Part shown: positions 34,304 to 42,647 of the stretch, piece after piece
How the letters are laid out: the number at the start of each line of letters is the position of its first letter
How positions within the stretch are numbered: the stretch's first letter is position 1
NCBI GenBank assembly: GCA_016719485.1
Contig: JADJZB010000029.1
Span: forward strand, 186,001-250,000
From: Holophagales bacterium
GTDB taxonomy: Bacteria > Acidobacteriota > Thermoanaerobaculia > UBA5066
Reading direction: 5' to 3'
Length of the DNA stretch: 64,000 bases
Notes under the pieces: generated by a model
Seen by the model: only the letters and a program-made list of their open reading frames with translations
Told to the model about the DNA's origin: nothing
The model's database searches: none
Position numbers and translations under genes: made by a program

Positions 34304-35658
34304 ATCGGGTAGTTCTGGCGCGGAGCGGGAAGCGGCCCAACGACGAGCTGCCCGAGGCTGACGGCATCGGCCGGGCCCTCCCGGAACTGGACGAGCTCGA
34401 GGACGATCCGGTCCTGGTTGGGGCGTGTCGTGAAGTACGTCTTCTTCACCCTCACCGGGAGGGGCATGTTCTTCCGGATGATCGTGTCGATGGCCACGCG
34501 CCCGGTGTCGAGGCTGAGCGTACGGACACCCACCGCGTAGCCAGTGACCCCCTTGAACTCCGGCGGGAGCTGGTACAGGTCCGCCTCGCCGGCGAGCTGG
34601 CTGGCGTGGAGGGCCGCACCGAAGGCCACCGCCTTGCTCGGCTCGTGAAAGAGGACTCGCTGGCCGGGGCGCGTGAACCGCTTCCGCATCCGGTCGCCGA
34701 CGGCCGGGACCAGGGACGAGCCGCCGACGAGGAGGATGCAGTCGACGTCGGCAGGGCGAAGGCCCGCATCCTCGATGCACTTGAGCGTCACCGCCTCCGC
34801 GCGCTCGAGGAGCCCGCCAATGGCCGCCTCGAAGTCCCTCCGGTCGAGGTTGACCTCGACAGCCTGATTGCCCAGGAGGACGAGCTTCCTCACCTTCGTC
34901 TTTCCTGGCATCCCCAGCTCGATCTTCAGCGCCTCGGAGGCGCGCCGCAGCTCCTGGAGCGTCCGGACATTGAGCGAGGAAGGACTCCCGAGGGCCCTGT
35001 GGAACTGGGCGAGGACCATCTCGCCGATCGCCTCGTCCAGCTCCTTTCCGCCGAGGTCCGTGACGCCCCCCTTGGAGAGGACGTTGACGCTGCTGGCATT
35101 GAGGCTCAGGACGGTGACGTCGAAGGTACCGCCGCCGAAGTCGTAGACGAGGAGTACCTGGTCGTGGCATTCCCTCGCGACGCCATAGTGGAGGGCCGCG
35201 GCGACGGGCTCCTCAACGAGGCCGAGGACGGGGATCTCCGCCAGGGCGGCGGCGGCGAGGACCGCCTTTCGCTGCGGGTCGTTGAAGTGCGCCGGTACCG
35301 TGATGACCGCTGACTCGAGCGTCGTGGCCGAGTAGCTCTCCGCGTCGAACCGCAGCTTCTTGAGGACCAGAGCCCCTACTGCCTCCGCATGCCACGGCGT
35401 TCCCTGGTCGTCGTAGTGGATGGGATCCCGCTGGCCGAAGTGCCGCTTGAAGAACCGGATGGTCTTGAGGCCGGGGTCCTGCTCCAGGAGGTTCTCGACG
35501 ACCTGCCCCACGAAGGCACAGCTCCCTGAGAGGTAGACGACCGATGGAGTGTGGAAGGCGTCCTGGTCCATCTGGTCTGGCATGAGGACGGGGGCACCGT
35601 CCGTTCCCATCCGCGAGATGAGGGAGAAGGTGGTGCCGAGGTCGACGCCCACCCTCAC
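34135..35658 (-). CDS. Hsp70/DnaK-like chaperone lacking the C-terminal lid
   Basis: 507 residues against about 640 for DnaK. The nucleotide domain is complete: GVDLGTTFSLI (phosphate 1), FFKRHFG with the catalytic Lys region, LVEEPVAAAL with the relay Glu/Pro, LVYDFGGGTFDVT (phosphate 2) and LLVGGSSLVPAV (adenosine). The substrate-binding beta domain follows (YAVGVRTLSLDTG, PLPVRVKKTYF, VENREDGTVSVQAYD). The helical lid and EEVD-type tail are missing. The GTG start overlaps the stop of the two-TM coiled-coil gene (GTGA), and its stop is 6 bases before the J-like membrane protein. Expected: an ATP-driven cytosolic partner recruited to the membrane proteins around it. No GrpE or canonical DnaJ is present. 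Confidence 0.9.
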   Translation of the reverse strand: MRVGVDLGTTFSLISRMGTDGAPVLMPDQMDQDAFHTPSVVYLSGSCAFVGQVVENLLEQDPGLKTIRFFKRHFGQRDPIHYDDQGTPWHAEAVGALVLKKLRFDAESYSATTLESAVITVPAHFNDPQRKAVLAAAALAEIPVLGLVEEPVAAALHYGVARECHDQVLLVYDFGGGTFDVTVLSLNASSVNVLSKGGVTDLGGKELDEAIGEMVLAQFHRALGSPSSLNVRTLQELRRASEALKIELGMPGKTKVRKLVLLGNQAVEVNLDRRDFEAAIGGLLERAEAVTLKCIEDAGLRPADVDCILLVGGSSLVPAVGDRMRKRFTRPGQRVLFHEPSKAVAFGAALHASQLAGEADLYQLPPEFKGVTGYAVGVRTLSLDTGRVAIDTIIRKNMPLPVRVKKTYFTTRPNQDRIVLELVQFREGPADAVSLGQLVVGPLPAPRQNYPIEVTVENREDGTVSVQAYDSQTGVELNQVFGRDADGGLSHLASQRALVRSTFINNG

Positions 35659-37405
35659 GCCGTCCCCCTCGGCGCCGGCCGGAGCGCGGCGAGGAAGAGC
35701 TGCCGCAGCTCGCCCCGGAGCTGGGCGAGGCCGGTGACGACCCCGTCGCGCCCTTTCTGGGGCGCCTGGAGCTTGCGCTCCTGCGTCTCGAAGCCATGCA
35801 GCTGTCTCTGAAGCCTCAGCTTCTCATCGGCCGTTTCCGTTCCCTTACGCGCCTGGTAGTCCCGCCAGGTGCCCTCGACCTGGGAGAGGAGGTGCGGCTG
35901 CTGATCGGAGAGATGCTGCTGGAGGGCCTGCGCCCAGCCTCTCTGGAGTTCGGAGAGCATCCGCTTCACCTCGCCTCGAAGCGCCTCGCGCGCCTTCTCC
36001 AGCTCCCTGCGGGTCGACTCGACGCGCTCCTTCTTGACCGAATGCCAGACGTAGAGGCCCCCGCTGGACAGAAGGAGGATGGACGCCGGGACCATGAAGC
36101 CCTGGTACTGCCTCAGGAACGAGAGCCCGAAGGCGGAGATGAACATGAAGAGGATGACCTGGAAGCGGCGGGCCATCATGACGTATTCGAAGAAGCCGGA
36201 CCTGGGCAGCTCGCCCTGGTAGCGCCGCTCGAGCGAGACGCTTCTCTCGAGCAGGCGCTCGAGCTTCTCGTCGGGCAGGTAGCCAAACTGAATGACGACG
36301 GTGGGCCCCCGGCCGCGTCGAGGACCCGGTCGACCTCGGCGGAGACGATCCGGTAGAGGTCTTTCAGGGCGACGAGGTCGCCGATGCAGTGAGCGGAGAT
36401 CTTCTCGCGGAGGATGCGCAGGAGGTCGTCCTCGAAGGCCTTCGGCACCCCGAGGGCGCGGGTCTTCGCCCGCTTCTCCTCGTCGAGAAACGAAAGGCCC
36501 GCGACCGCGGCGTCGACTTCGGCCCAGATCGCTCCCGACGGCGCCGTCAGCTGGGCCGCGAGCCGATCGACCGCCCCCCGCTCGAACTCACCGAGCTGCC
36601 GCTGGATCAGGCTCCGGATTTCGCTCACGGTCTCCCCTGCGCCGGCGGGCCCCGGCCGGACCTGCTGAAGCTTGGCGGCCTTCTGCTGGGCGAGCATTCG
36701 TTTGGCCTTGAGCGCCCGGAGCTCCTGCTCGAGCGCCATGCCGAAGACACTCGCTACCGACTCGGATGCCCCGGCGACGACGTAGGCGCGCAGGAGATCG
36801 ACCGTGGCGTCCCAGGGCGGCGTGTGGAAGCGGTCGACGAGGCTCTTCGCCGGGAGGGCCGCTGCGTCGACCTGCTCGGCCGACCAGACCAGCGGCTGGA
36901 GCGCCGAGGAGAGCTCGGCCGCCCAGGGAGCGCCCGCGGGCACGGCCAGGATGATCACCGGCCGGTCCTCGGCCAGCCGCTCGACCGTCGCCCGGGCGGT
37001 CTCATCCGGAGGCCGGCCCAGAAGGACGGCCAGGACTGGAGCGCGCGCCGCCCCCGCCCGGCTGACCGGGGGCTCGGCCAGGGGGTGCTCCCGGAGCCGG
37101 AGCCGAGCCGGCACCGGGCCGGCCGCCGCCTCCCGGCCCGGCTTTGGAGATGGGGCCGTCGGATCGCTCGGAACGCTGATCCAGCCCCGAAACCTGTCGA
37201 CGAGATCCGGATCGACGCCGTCCTGGCAGGCCAGCTCGATCTCGAGGATGCGCTCGCGAGCCTCGACCTGCGCGGCGTCCAGAGCCGGAAGGAGAGCCTG
37301 AGCCGCCGGAAGATTCCCGGCGTCCTTGATCCAGCGGGAGAGGTCCCCAGCAAGCTGGCAGGACGTGGGAAGGGCGGTCGGCGGGCTGATTCTCAGCAGG
37401 GCCAT
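35655..37405 (-). CDS. Two-TM coiled-coil protein of unknown function, one frame break
   Basis: Two overlapping ORFs read as one 583-residue protein. The upstream frame drifts into low-quality sequence after LDAAGGP. One base added to the G run read from 36306-36310 restores TVVIQFGYLPDEKLERLLERS and joins the downstream frame, giving exactly 584 codons. Residues 1-400 are soluble with an Ala-rich helical N-terminus and a possible alpha/beta core (PVLAVLLGRPPDE, RPVIILAVPAGAPW). About 412-455 are two TM helices (FQVILFMFISAFGLSF, FMVPASILLLSSGGLYVW). The rest is coiled coil (ESTRRELEKAREALRGEVKR). No P-loop is visible. Overlap with the Hsp70 start suggests an obligate partner. Confidence 0.65.
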
Positions 37406-37518
37406 GGGGTCTCCGGAGGGCGCGCGTTACAGGACTCGAGAGGTTTGAAGTCGAGGTCGAATGGGGGCAGTGCCCAAATCATGCCGCATCCTCCGGAACG
37501 CTCGGCTCATGCCCGCCC

Positions 37519-38148
37519 TCATTCATGGCGGATCAAGGGCAGCTTCAGCTCGATCGCCTCGTCGGTCGCCTCGAGCCACGCCGAACGGGCGGGGGTGGAT
37601 CTCTCGGACGGCTTCGAGGCCGACAGCTCGGCTCGCAGCGCGAAGAGCGAGCCGCCGAGAACGTTCCTTGGCTTGCCGACACCGATCGCCTCGAGCACCA
37701 GGACGATCGGTTTCGAGAGCCGGACGGGGAGGAAGACGAGGCAGGAGAGGAAATGCGAGGGCCGGGGCCGCAGCCGCCTCAGGAGGCTGCGGAACGGAGT
37801 CGTCGCCGAGAGGGCGTTCCGCATCTCGTTTCGGAACGCGATTTCCGAAGAGCGGTGCACGAGGTGGAATCGCGGGGGCTCAGCCGAATCCTCGCGCCAC
37901 AGGTCCTCGGGACGCAGGCCGGGCGTGAATTCCCTCAGGACGATCTCGATTTGCTCGCGGGCGAGCCGCCGGTCGATCGCCGCGGTCTCGCCGCCCAGAG
38001 GGACGCCGCGGGAACGGTGAATCAGGTCCCTCCCGGGCTGGACGACGGTGGCGACCTCGTCGCGTCCCCACGCCGAGGCCATGGCGGGGGTGACGTAGTC
38101 GCCGGTGACGTACCGGCTGAGGGGCATGATGAAGAGCTCGGGCGCCAT
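37519..38148 (-). CDS. Hypothetical protein in the thioredoxin/Hsp70 gene run
   Basis: 209 residues from ATG 38148, 10 bases after the lipoprotein gene. It contains YVTGDYVTPAMASAWGRD near the start and a hydrophobic segment FLSCLVFLPVRLSKPIVLVL at about 135-155 that could be membrane-associated. No family recognised. Its position between two redoxins and the Hsp70 unit suggests one transcript from 42108 leftward. Confidence 0.5.
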   Translation of the reverse strand: MAPELFIMPLSRYVTGDYVTPAMASAWGRDEVATVVQPGRDLIHRSRGVPLGGETAAIDRRLAREQIEIVLREFTPGLRPEDLWREDSAEPPRFHLVHRSSEIAFRNEMRNALSATTPFRSLLRRLRPRPSHFLSCLVFLPVRLSKPIVLVLEAIGVGKPRNVLGGSLFALRAELSASKPSERSTPARSAWLEATDEAIELKLPLIRHE

Positions 38149-38158
38149 GGCGGTCTCG

Positions 38159-39226
38159 TCAACCTCGAGGCTCGCGGATCAGCTTCCCCACGGCCCGCGC
38201 GAGGCTGTCACCGGTGAGCCCGACCCGGTGGATCTTCCCCTTCCGATCGAGGAGGACGGTGTGGGGGAGCCTGCCGATCTCGTACGCTTCGTCGAGACGG
38301 TCGTCGCCGCGAAGACGGTCGACGATCTGCGGCCAGGTGACCTTCTCCTCGTCGAGAAACGCTCGGAGGTCTCGCGACCGGGGCTCCTCCTCGTCCTCGT
38401 TCACGCCGATGATCTCGAAGCCGTCGTCCTCGTGCCTGGCATAGAGCTCGACGAGCCCCGGCATCTCGTCCCGGCTCGACCCGGACCAGGTCGCCCAGAA
38501 GACGATCAGGACGACCTTGCCCTCGAGCGCATGGAGATTGACGACGGTTCCGCCGACGGTCTCGGCGGAGAACTGCGGAGGCCGCTTGCCGATCGCCGAC
38601 AGGTGACGCCGGCGGGGCTCCACCTCCGCGGGGACGCCGAAGTTCTCGGTCACGAGCGGGCTCGCCGCGGCAGCCTCGATCACCGCCGCGGCATCGCTCA
38701 CCCGGTCCTCGTCGACGAGGGCGTCGTACAGCCGCAGGCGGTACTCGTGGATCCGGTGCTCGTCGGGAGGCTTCGCCGAGGCCAGGCGCTTCACCAGCCC
38801 CAGCGCCCGGTCGAGCTCGGAGGGGAGCTCGACGCAGGCGAGGAACTCCTCCGCCACCAGGTCGACTCTGGCCGGCACGGGGATCACCTTGCGATACCTG
38901 TCGTTCGTTCGGAGGACGGCTCGCGCGTCGTCGAGCTCGTTGTAGACGCCGGTGAGCTTGTCGAACGCTTCCTCGGTGTCCGCCGGGAGCGGGCGGCGGG
39001 AGACGTACTTCTCCAGCCAGCGCGCATGGAGCCCTGCGAGCCGGCGGTTGCTCTTCCCCTCGAGGGAGCCGAAAGAGGACTCGAGGTCCTGGAGCGTGCC
39101 CCCGATGGGCGGCGCCTCCTCACTTCGGGCACAGCCGGCGAGGAGGCCCGCCGCGAGGACGGCGGCGGCGAGCGGGACGCCTGGCGCGAGCCGCGCAACC
39201 CGGGCCCTGGCGATGGGGCGAGTCAC
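38159..39226 (-). CDS. Thioredoxin-fold lipoprotein without the CxxC active site
   Basis: 355 residues. A lipobox (LAAGLLAGC) gives an outer- or inner-membrane lipoprotein. Residues 60-210 are helical, and the C-terminal 140 residues form a TlpA/AhpC-like redoxin (GTVVNLHALEGKVVLIVFW, DGFEIIGVNEDEEE, LPHTVLLDRKGKIHRVG). The site that should read WCxxC is WATWSGSSRDEM, so thiol-disulfide chemistry is lost and a binding or scaffold role is likely. Its ATG overlaps the stop of the large redoxin upstream by four bases (ATGA). Confidence 0.8.
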   Translation of the reverse strand: MTRPIARARVARLAPGVPLAAAVLAAGLLAGCARSEEAPPIGGTLQDLESSFGSLEGKSNRRLAGLHARWLEKYVSRRPLPADTEEAFDKLTGVYNELDDARAVLRTNDRYRKVIPVPARVDLVAEEFLACVELPSELDRALGLVKRLASAKPPDEHRIHEYRLRLYDALVDEDRVSDAAAVIEAAAASPLVTENFGVPAEVEPRRRHLSAIGKRPPQFSAETVGGTVVNLHALEGKVVLIVFWATWSGSSRDEMPGLVELYARHEDDGFEIIGVNEDEEEPRSRDLRAFLDEEKVTWPQIVDRLRGDDRLDEAYEIGRLPHTVLLDRKGKIHRVGLTGDSLARAVGKLIREPRG

Positions 39227-42108
39227 GAGGCGGGCTCCGCGAGCGCGAGCTCGACGAGCGCGCGAAGGCGCCCGGGCGGGAGGAGGCCCTTCAGGTCCGC
39301 GAAGACCCGGCCGCTTCGGTCGACGACGATGGTCCTCGGGAGCTCCTCGACGGCGAAGAGCGCCCAGATGCGCTCGTCCTCGTCCGGCACCTGGGGAAAG
39401 GTCAGACCGAGCTCGGAGACGGCCCGGCCGCGGACTGGCGCGGCTTCGCTGTTGAGGCCGAGGACGACGACGTCCCGCCCTCCGAAGGTCCGGTGGAGCC
39501 TCTCGACGGCCGGCAACGCTTCACGGCAAGGGGCGCACCACGAGGCCCAGAACTCGAGGACGACGACCTTTCCGCGGAGCGCCTGGAGCGAGGCGGGAAG
39601 CGCCGCGCCCGTGGGGAGCTCGACCTGCGGTGCGGGCGGGCGCGTCTCCGGCCTGGGGGCGAGACGCTTCGGTTTCACGACACCCAGGGGCTGCGAAAGG
39701 GAGAAGACGGTGAGGGAGGCGCTGGGCACCGAAGTGGCGGTCGACGCCACGATCTCGATCTCCCGATCCGGACCGGGCGGCAGGAGGGCGACGACGCTCG
39801 GGGCGCTCGCGCCGCTGTCGGTGACCGCGAGCCGCTTTCCCCCTTCGTCGAGGAGCTCGAGACGCGCCGGCAGGGCCGAAGGGAGCTCCAGCTCCACGAG
39901 CGTCTCCCGGCCCGCGTCCGTACGGACCCTGCGCCGCCAGGTCGGACGGGTCGTCTCGAAGAACGCGGCTATTTGCCCAACCTCTGCCGGCCGGACGACC
40001 CTCTCGAGGGGAGTTCCCGACCGGTGTTTCCACCGCAAGGAGTAGGGAATCGAGCCCTTGGGGATGCGTGCGGCCGCGATCCGGAGCCGGTACCGGCCCG
40101 GTGCCGGAAGCCACTTCCTCAGCTCGAGCACGGGCGACGCCGGGCGGGCACGGGGGATCGCCAGGCAGTCGGCACAATCGGTCCCGGGAGGGCACGAGGC
40201 AGACACCGCTCCGGGCCGGCCGTCGTCGCACTCCCCGTCCGCAGAGTGGGGGCAGCCCCAGGAGCACCCGACGTCGGAAGCGGGACGGGACCGGGCGATC
40301 CTCTTGCCGGCGGGATCCCAGAGGGAAAACTCGAAGCGCCCTTCCGGGTCCGGTATTTCCGCCTCGAGGAGGCCGGGCTCGGTCACCTCGACCTCGGATA
40401 CGGCCTCCATCCAGCCCGGGAGGTACTCGACGAGCGGCTCGAGGGAAGACTTCTCCCGGGAGGCCCGCTCGCGAAAGAGCGTCTCGATGACCTCCACCTG
40501 CGGAACGGCTGCGGAGTCGTCGAAGAGGGCGAACAGGAGCGGGCCGGAAGCGCCGGCGGTGAAGTCGAGGAGCTGGAATCTCTCCGGTCCGCCGTAGCCC
40601 TCCGGAGCCAGCCCCGCCGTGGCCACGCCTTCGAGCTCGGATCCGGAGGTCTGGAGCCCCGCGAACTCGCGGCCCTGGAACATCCGGATGACGCCGCGGG
40701 CGCCCTCCTCGAGATCGTCGGGCCGGTCGACGCCGTGACGGTGGAGGATGGACTCGTCGGAGGCGGCAGAAAGGGATCGGACGACGGCGGCGTCGCCCAC
40801 GCGGAGGAGGTCCGCGGGGACGGCGGCCCGCGAGACCGCCTCGAAGGACCCGTCCGCCCGGAGCACCGCGGAAGGCACCGACTCCGGCGTCGTCAGCCGG
40901 ATACGGCAGGGCCGGCGGCACTCCCCCTCGAAGAGGCGCGCCCGCCGGCGAAGACCCGCGCCTTTCGCGTCCAGCCGCAGCTCGCCGGCCGGGCGTAGGG
41001 TGAGAGAGCCTCTCTTCGTCCCCTCCACGTCGAACGAGCATCGCTTCCCGCGGTCATCCCTGAGGAGGATCTCGACCCGAAGGTTTCGGCCCCTCGCGGG
41101 GACGGCGAGCGCCTCCGCAGCGATCCACGCTTCGGCGCTGGCGTCGCCCCTGTCGTCCTCCGCCAGGAGCGTCCCGTTCTCGTCCCGGAACCGAACGATG
41201 ACCGGGCCGTCCGGACTGTCGACGCGTGCGCGAAGGTCCGTCGGCTCGACGAGGTGAAGGTCGAGCGCGTAACCCGGCCGGCCGAGTGTGCGCCCCATCG
41301 GGGCGTCCGGGTCGATCGCCCCAGCCACTTCGTCGGCCCGGATGACCGGGCCGGGTGAGACGCCGCGCAGGGCAACGCCGGAGTCGCCGAGATCCGCGGA
41401 CGGGAACGAGAGGAGGACCCCTTCGGAAGGCAAGTCCGACCACGTTCTCCAGTCGCTCTCGGCCCCACCGGCGCGGGCTTCGCGGGGGAACACCCCGGAC
41501 GCGGTCCGGGGCACCAGCACGGCGCCCGAGGCCTCGTCTCGCATCACCTCGACGTGGGAGACCGATTCCCAGGCGCCGGCACGTTCGAGGACGACCCCCG
41601 AGACGGTCTTCCGCTCCCGGGCACTCACGACACCGTTCCCGGCCTCGATCTTTCCGGACGTCGAGAGGAGCTCCCGCCACCCGCCCGGACGCCAGGGCCG
41701 CTCGGAAAGCGTCACCCGGATGACCGAAGCCGGCGCCCAGGGGCGGCCCCTTACAACGGCCCTGTATCGGCCCGAGGTGACCCGGACCGCCCCGGCACGC
41801 CCTTCTCCGCCCCCGCTGATCGCAAAGCCCGCCAACGAGGCCGGCTCGTCCTCACCTTCGACCGTCCGCTCGATCACCAGCTCCCCGTCGAGGCCGGCCG
41901 GCACTCCCCCGAAAAGGAGGAGGCCCGCCTTCACGATCTGGAACTCGACGCACGCCTCCACCTCCGGGGGCCGGATGGCGACTTCGCCGTCGAACGGGAG
42001 GGTGACCGGCCGACACCCCATCCCACGGGTCTCATCCGCCGGCGCAGCCAGTGCCCCGAAGGAGAGGAGGAGGCAGGGGGCGAGAAGCCAATGCGCGCGG
42101 TATGTCAT
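39223..42108 (-). CDS. Large secreted protein ending in a TlpA-like thioredoxin domain
   Basis: 961 residues from ATG 42108, which opens the signal peptide WLLAPCLLLSFGALAAPA. An upstream extension of the ORF is not supported. Residues 25-800 contain several beta-sandwich-like stretches and a Cys cluster (SDVGCSWGCPHSADGECDDG, CPPGTDCADC) that may bind metal or form disulfides. The last 150 residues are a TlpA-type thioredoxin with an intact WCAPC motif (VVLEFWASWCAPCREALPAV) and the cis-Pro region (LPRTIVVDRSGRV). It is a periplasmic or surface thiol oxidoreductase, perhaps serving the disulfide-rich proteins of this region. Confidence 0.75.
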   Translation of the reverse strand: MTYRAHWLLAPCLLLSFGALAAPADETRGMGCRPVTLPFDGEVAIRPPEVEACVEFQIVKAGLLLFGGVPAGLDGELVIERTVEGEDEPASLAGFAISGGGEGRAGAVRVTSGRYRAVVRGRPWAPASVIRVTLSERPWRPGGWRELLSTSGKIEAGNGVVSARERKTVSGVVLERAGAWESVSHVEVMRDEASGAVLVPRTASGVFPREARAGGAESDWRTWSDLPSEGVLLSFPSADLGDSGVALRGVSPGPVIRADEVAGAIDPDAPMGRTLGRPGYALDLHLVEPTDLRARVDSPDGPVIVRFRDENGTLLAEDDRGDASAEAWIAAEALAVPARGRNLRVEILLRDDRGKRCSFDVEGTKRGSLTLRPAGELRLDAKGAGLRRRARLFEGECRRPCRIRLTTPESVPSAVLRADGSFEAVSRAAVPADLLRVGDAAVVRSLSAASDESILHRHGVDRPDDLEEGARGVIRMFQGREFAGLQTSGSELEGVATAGLAPEGYGGPERFQLLDFTAGASGPLLFALFDDSAAVPQVEVIETLFRERASREKSSLEPLVEYLPGWMEAVSEVEVTEPGLLEAEIPDPEGRFEFSLWDPAGKRIARSRPASDVGCSWGCPHSADGECDDGRPGAVSASCPPGTDCADCLAIPRARPASPVLELRKWLPAPGRYRLRIAAARIPKGSIPYSLRWKHRSGTPLERVVRPAEVGQIAAFFETTRPTWRRRVRTDAGRETLVELELPSALPARLELLDEGGKRLAVTDSGASAPSVVALLPPGPDREIEIVASTATSVPSASLTVFSLSQPLGVVKPKRLAPRPETRPPAPQVELPTGAALPASLQALRGKVVVLEFWASWCAPCREALPAVERLHRTFGGRDVVVLGLNSEAAPVRGRAVSELGLTFPQVPDEDERIWALFAVEELPRTIVVDRSGRVFADLKGLLPPGRLRALVELALAEPAS

Positions 42109-42406
42109 TCGGGTCTGCTCCTCCTCCTGGCGGGACGGACGGTAGAGGCGCGATCTGATGAGCAACCCATGGGCCAACAGGTCGCAAGGCAAATCCGACG
42201 GCCTGGCACAAGAGAGAAGCGCCGATTGCGCGATAGCAGCAGCAGGCGCCCAGCCGGGGCCGGGCCAGCGCCCTCGCGGGGCAGGGCAAGGGCGGGGGGC
42301 CGCTGCGTGTCGATCGTCGAACGGCACGAGGTCGTCCTCTTCCGGCCGCACGCCACATCTTCCCGTGCCGCCGCTCACGCGGTCCCGCGTCGCCTCGCCG
42401 GGCTCC
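42109..42406. other. 298-bp divergent intergenic region
   Basis: It lies upstream of both the large redoxin (leftward) and the small membrane protein (rightward). No RNA gene or clear promoter seen; open frames across it are compositionally poor. Confidence 0.35.
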
Positions 42407-42637
42407 TTGCGACCAGTCATAGACGATCGGGAGTTCGCCCGCCTGGAGGCGCGCGCCATCCTCGAGCAGGTCCGGAAGGACCCCCGAGCGGGTGCGATAT
42501 CGCAGGCGCCGGCGGAGAGACGGCGGGGGCGCAAGCTCGCCATGCTCGAACGCCGGAAGGGCCCGATCTGGCTCTACGGCCAGATCGCCCTCTGCGTCGT
42601 CCTGTTCGGCTACCTCGGGTGCTCGCTCGTCAGATGA
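42407..42637 (+). CDS. Small membrane protein (about 76 aa), start uncertain
   Basis: The convincing part begins with DDREFARLEARAILEQVRKD, an amphipathic acidic helix. A basic stretch (RRRGRKLAMLERRKG) and one C-terminal TM helix (IWLYGQIALCVVLFGYLGCS) follow. TTG 42407 is the nearest plausible start; upstream sequence in this frame looks non-coding. It converges with the porin-like gene. Confidence 0.45.
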   Translation: MRPVIDDREFARLEARAILEQVRKDPRAGAISQAPAERRRGRKLAMLERRKGPIWLYGQIALCVVLFGYLGCSLVR

Positions 42638-42647
42638 TGCGTCTCGG

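Noticed and set aside
21920..38150. DGR reverse transcriptase inside the window
   Set aside because: Searched the frames for YxDD-like catalytic motifs in an RT context and found none.
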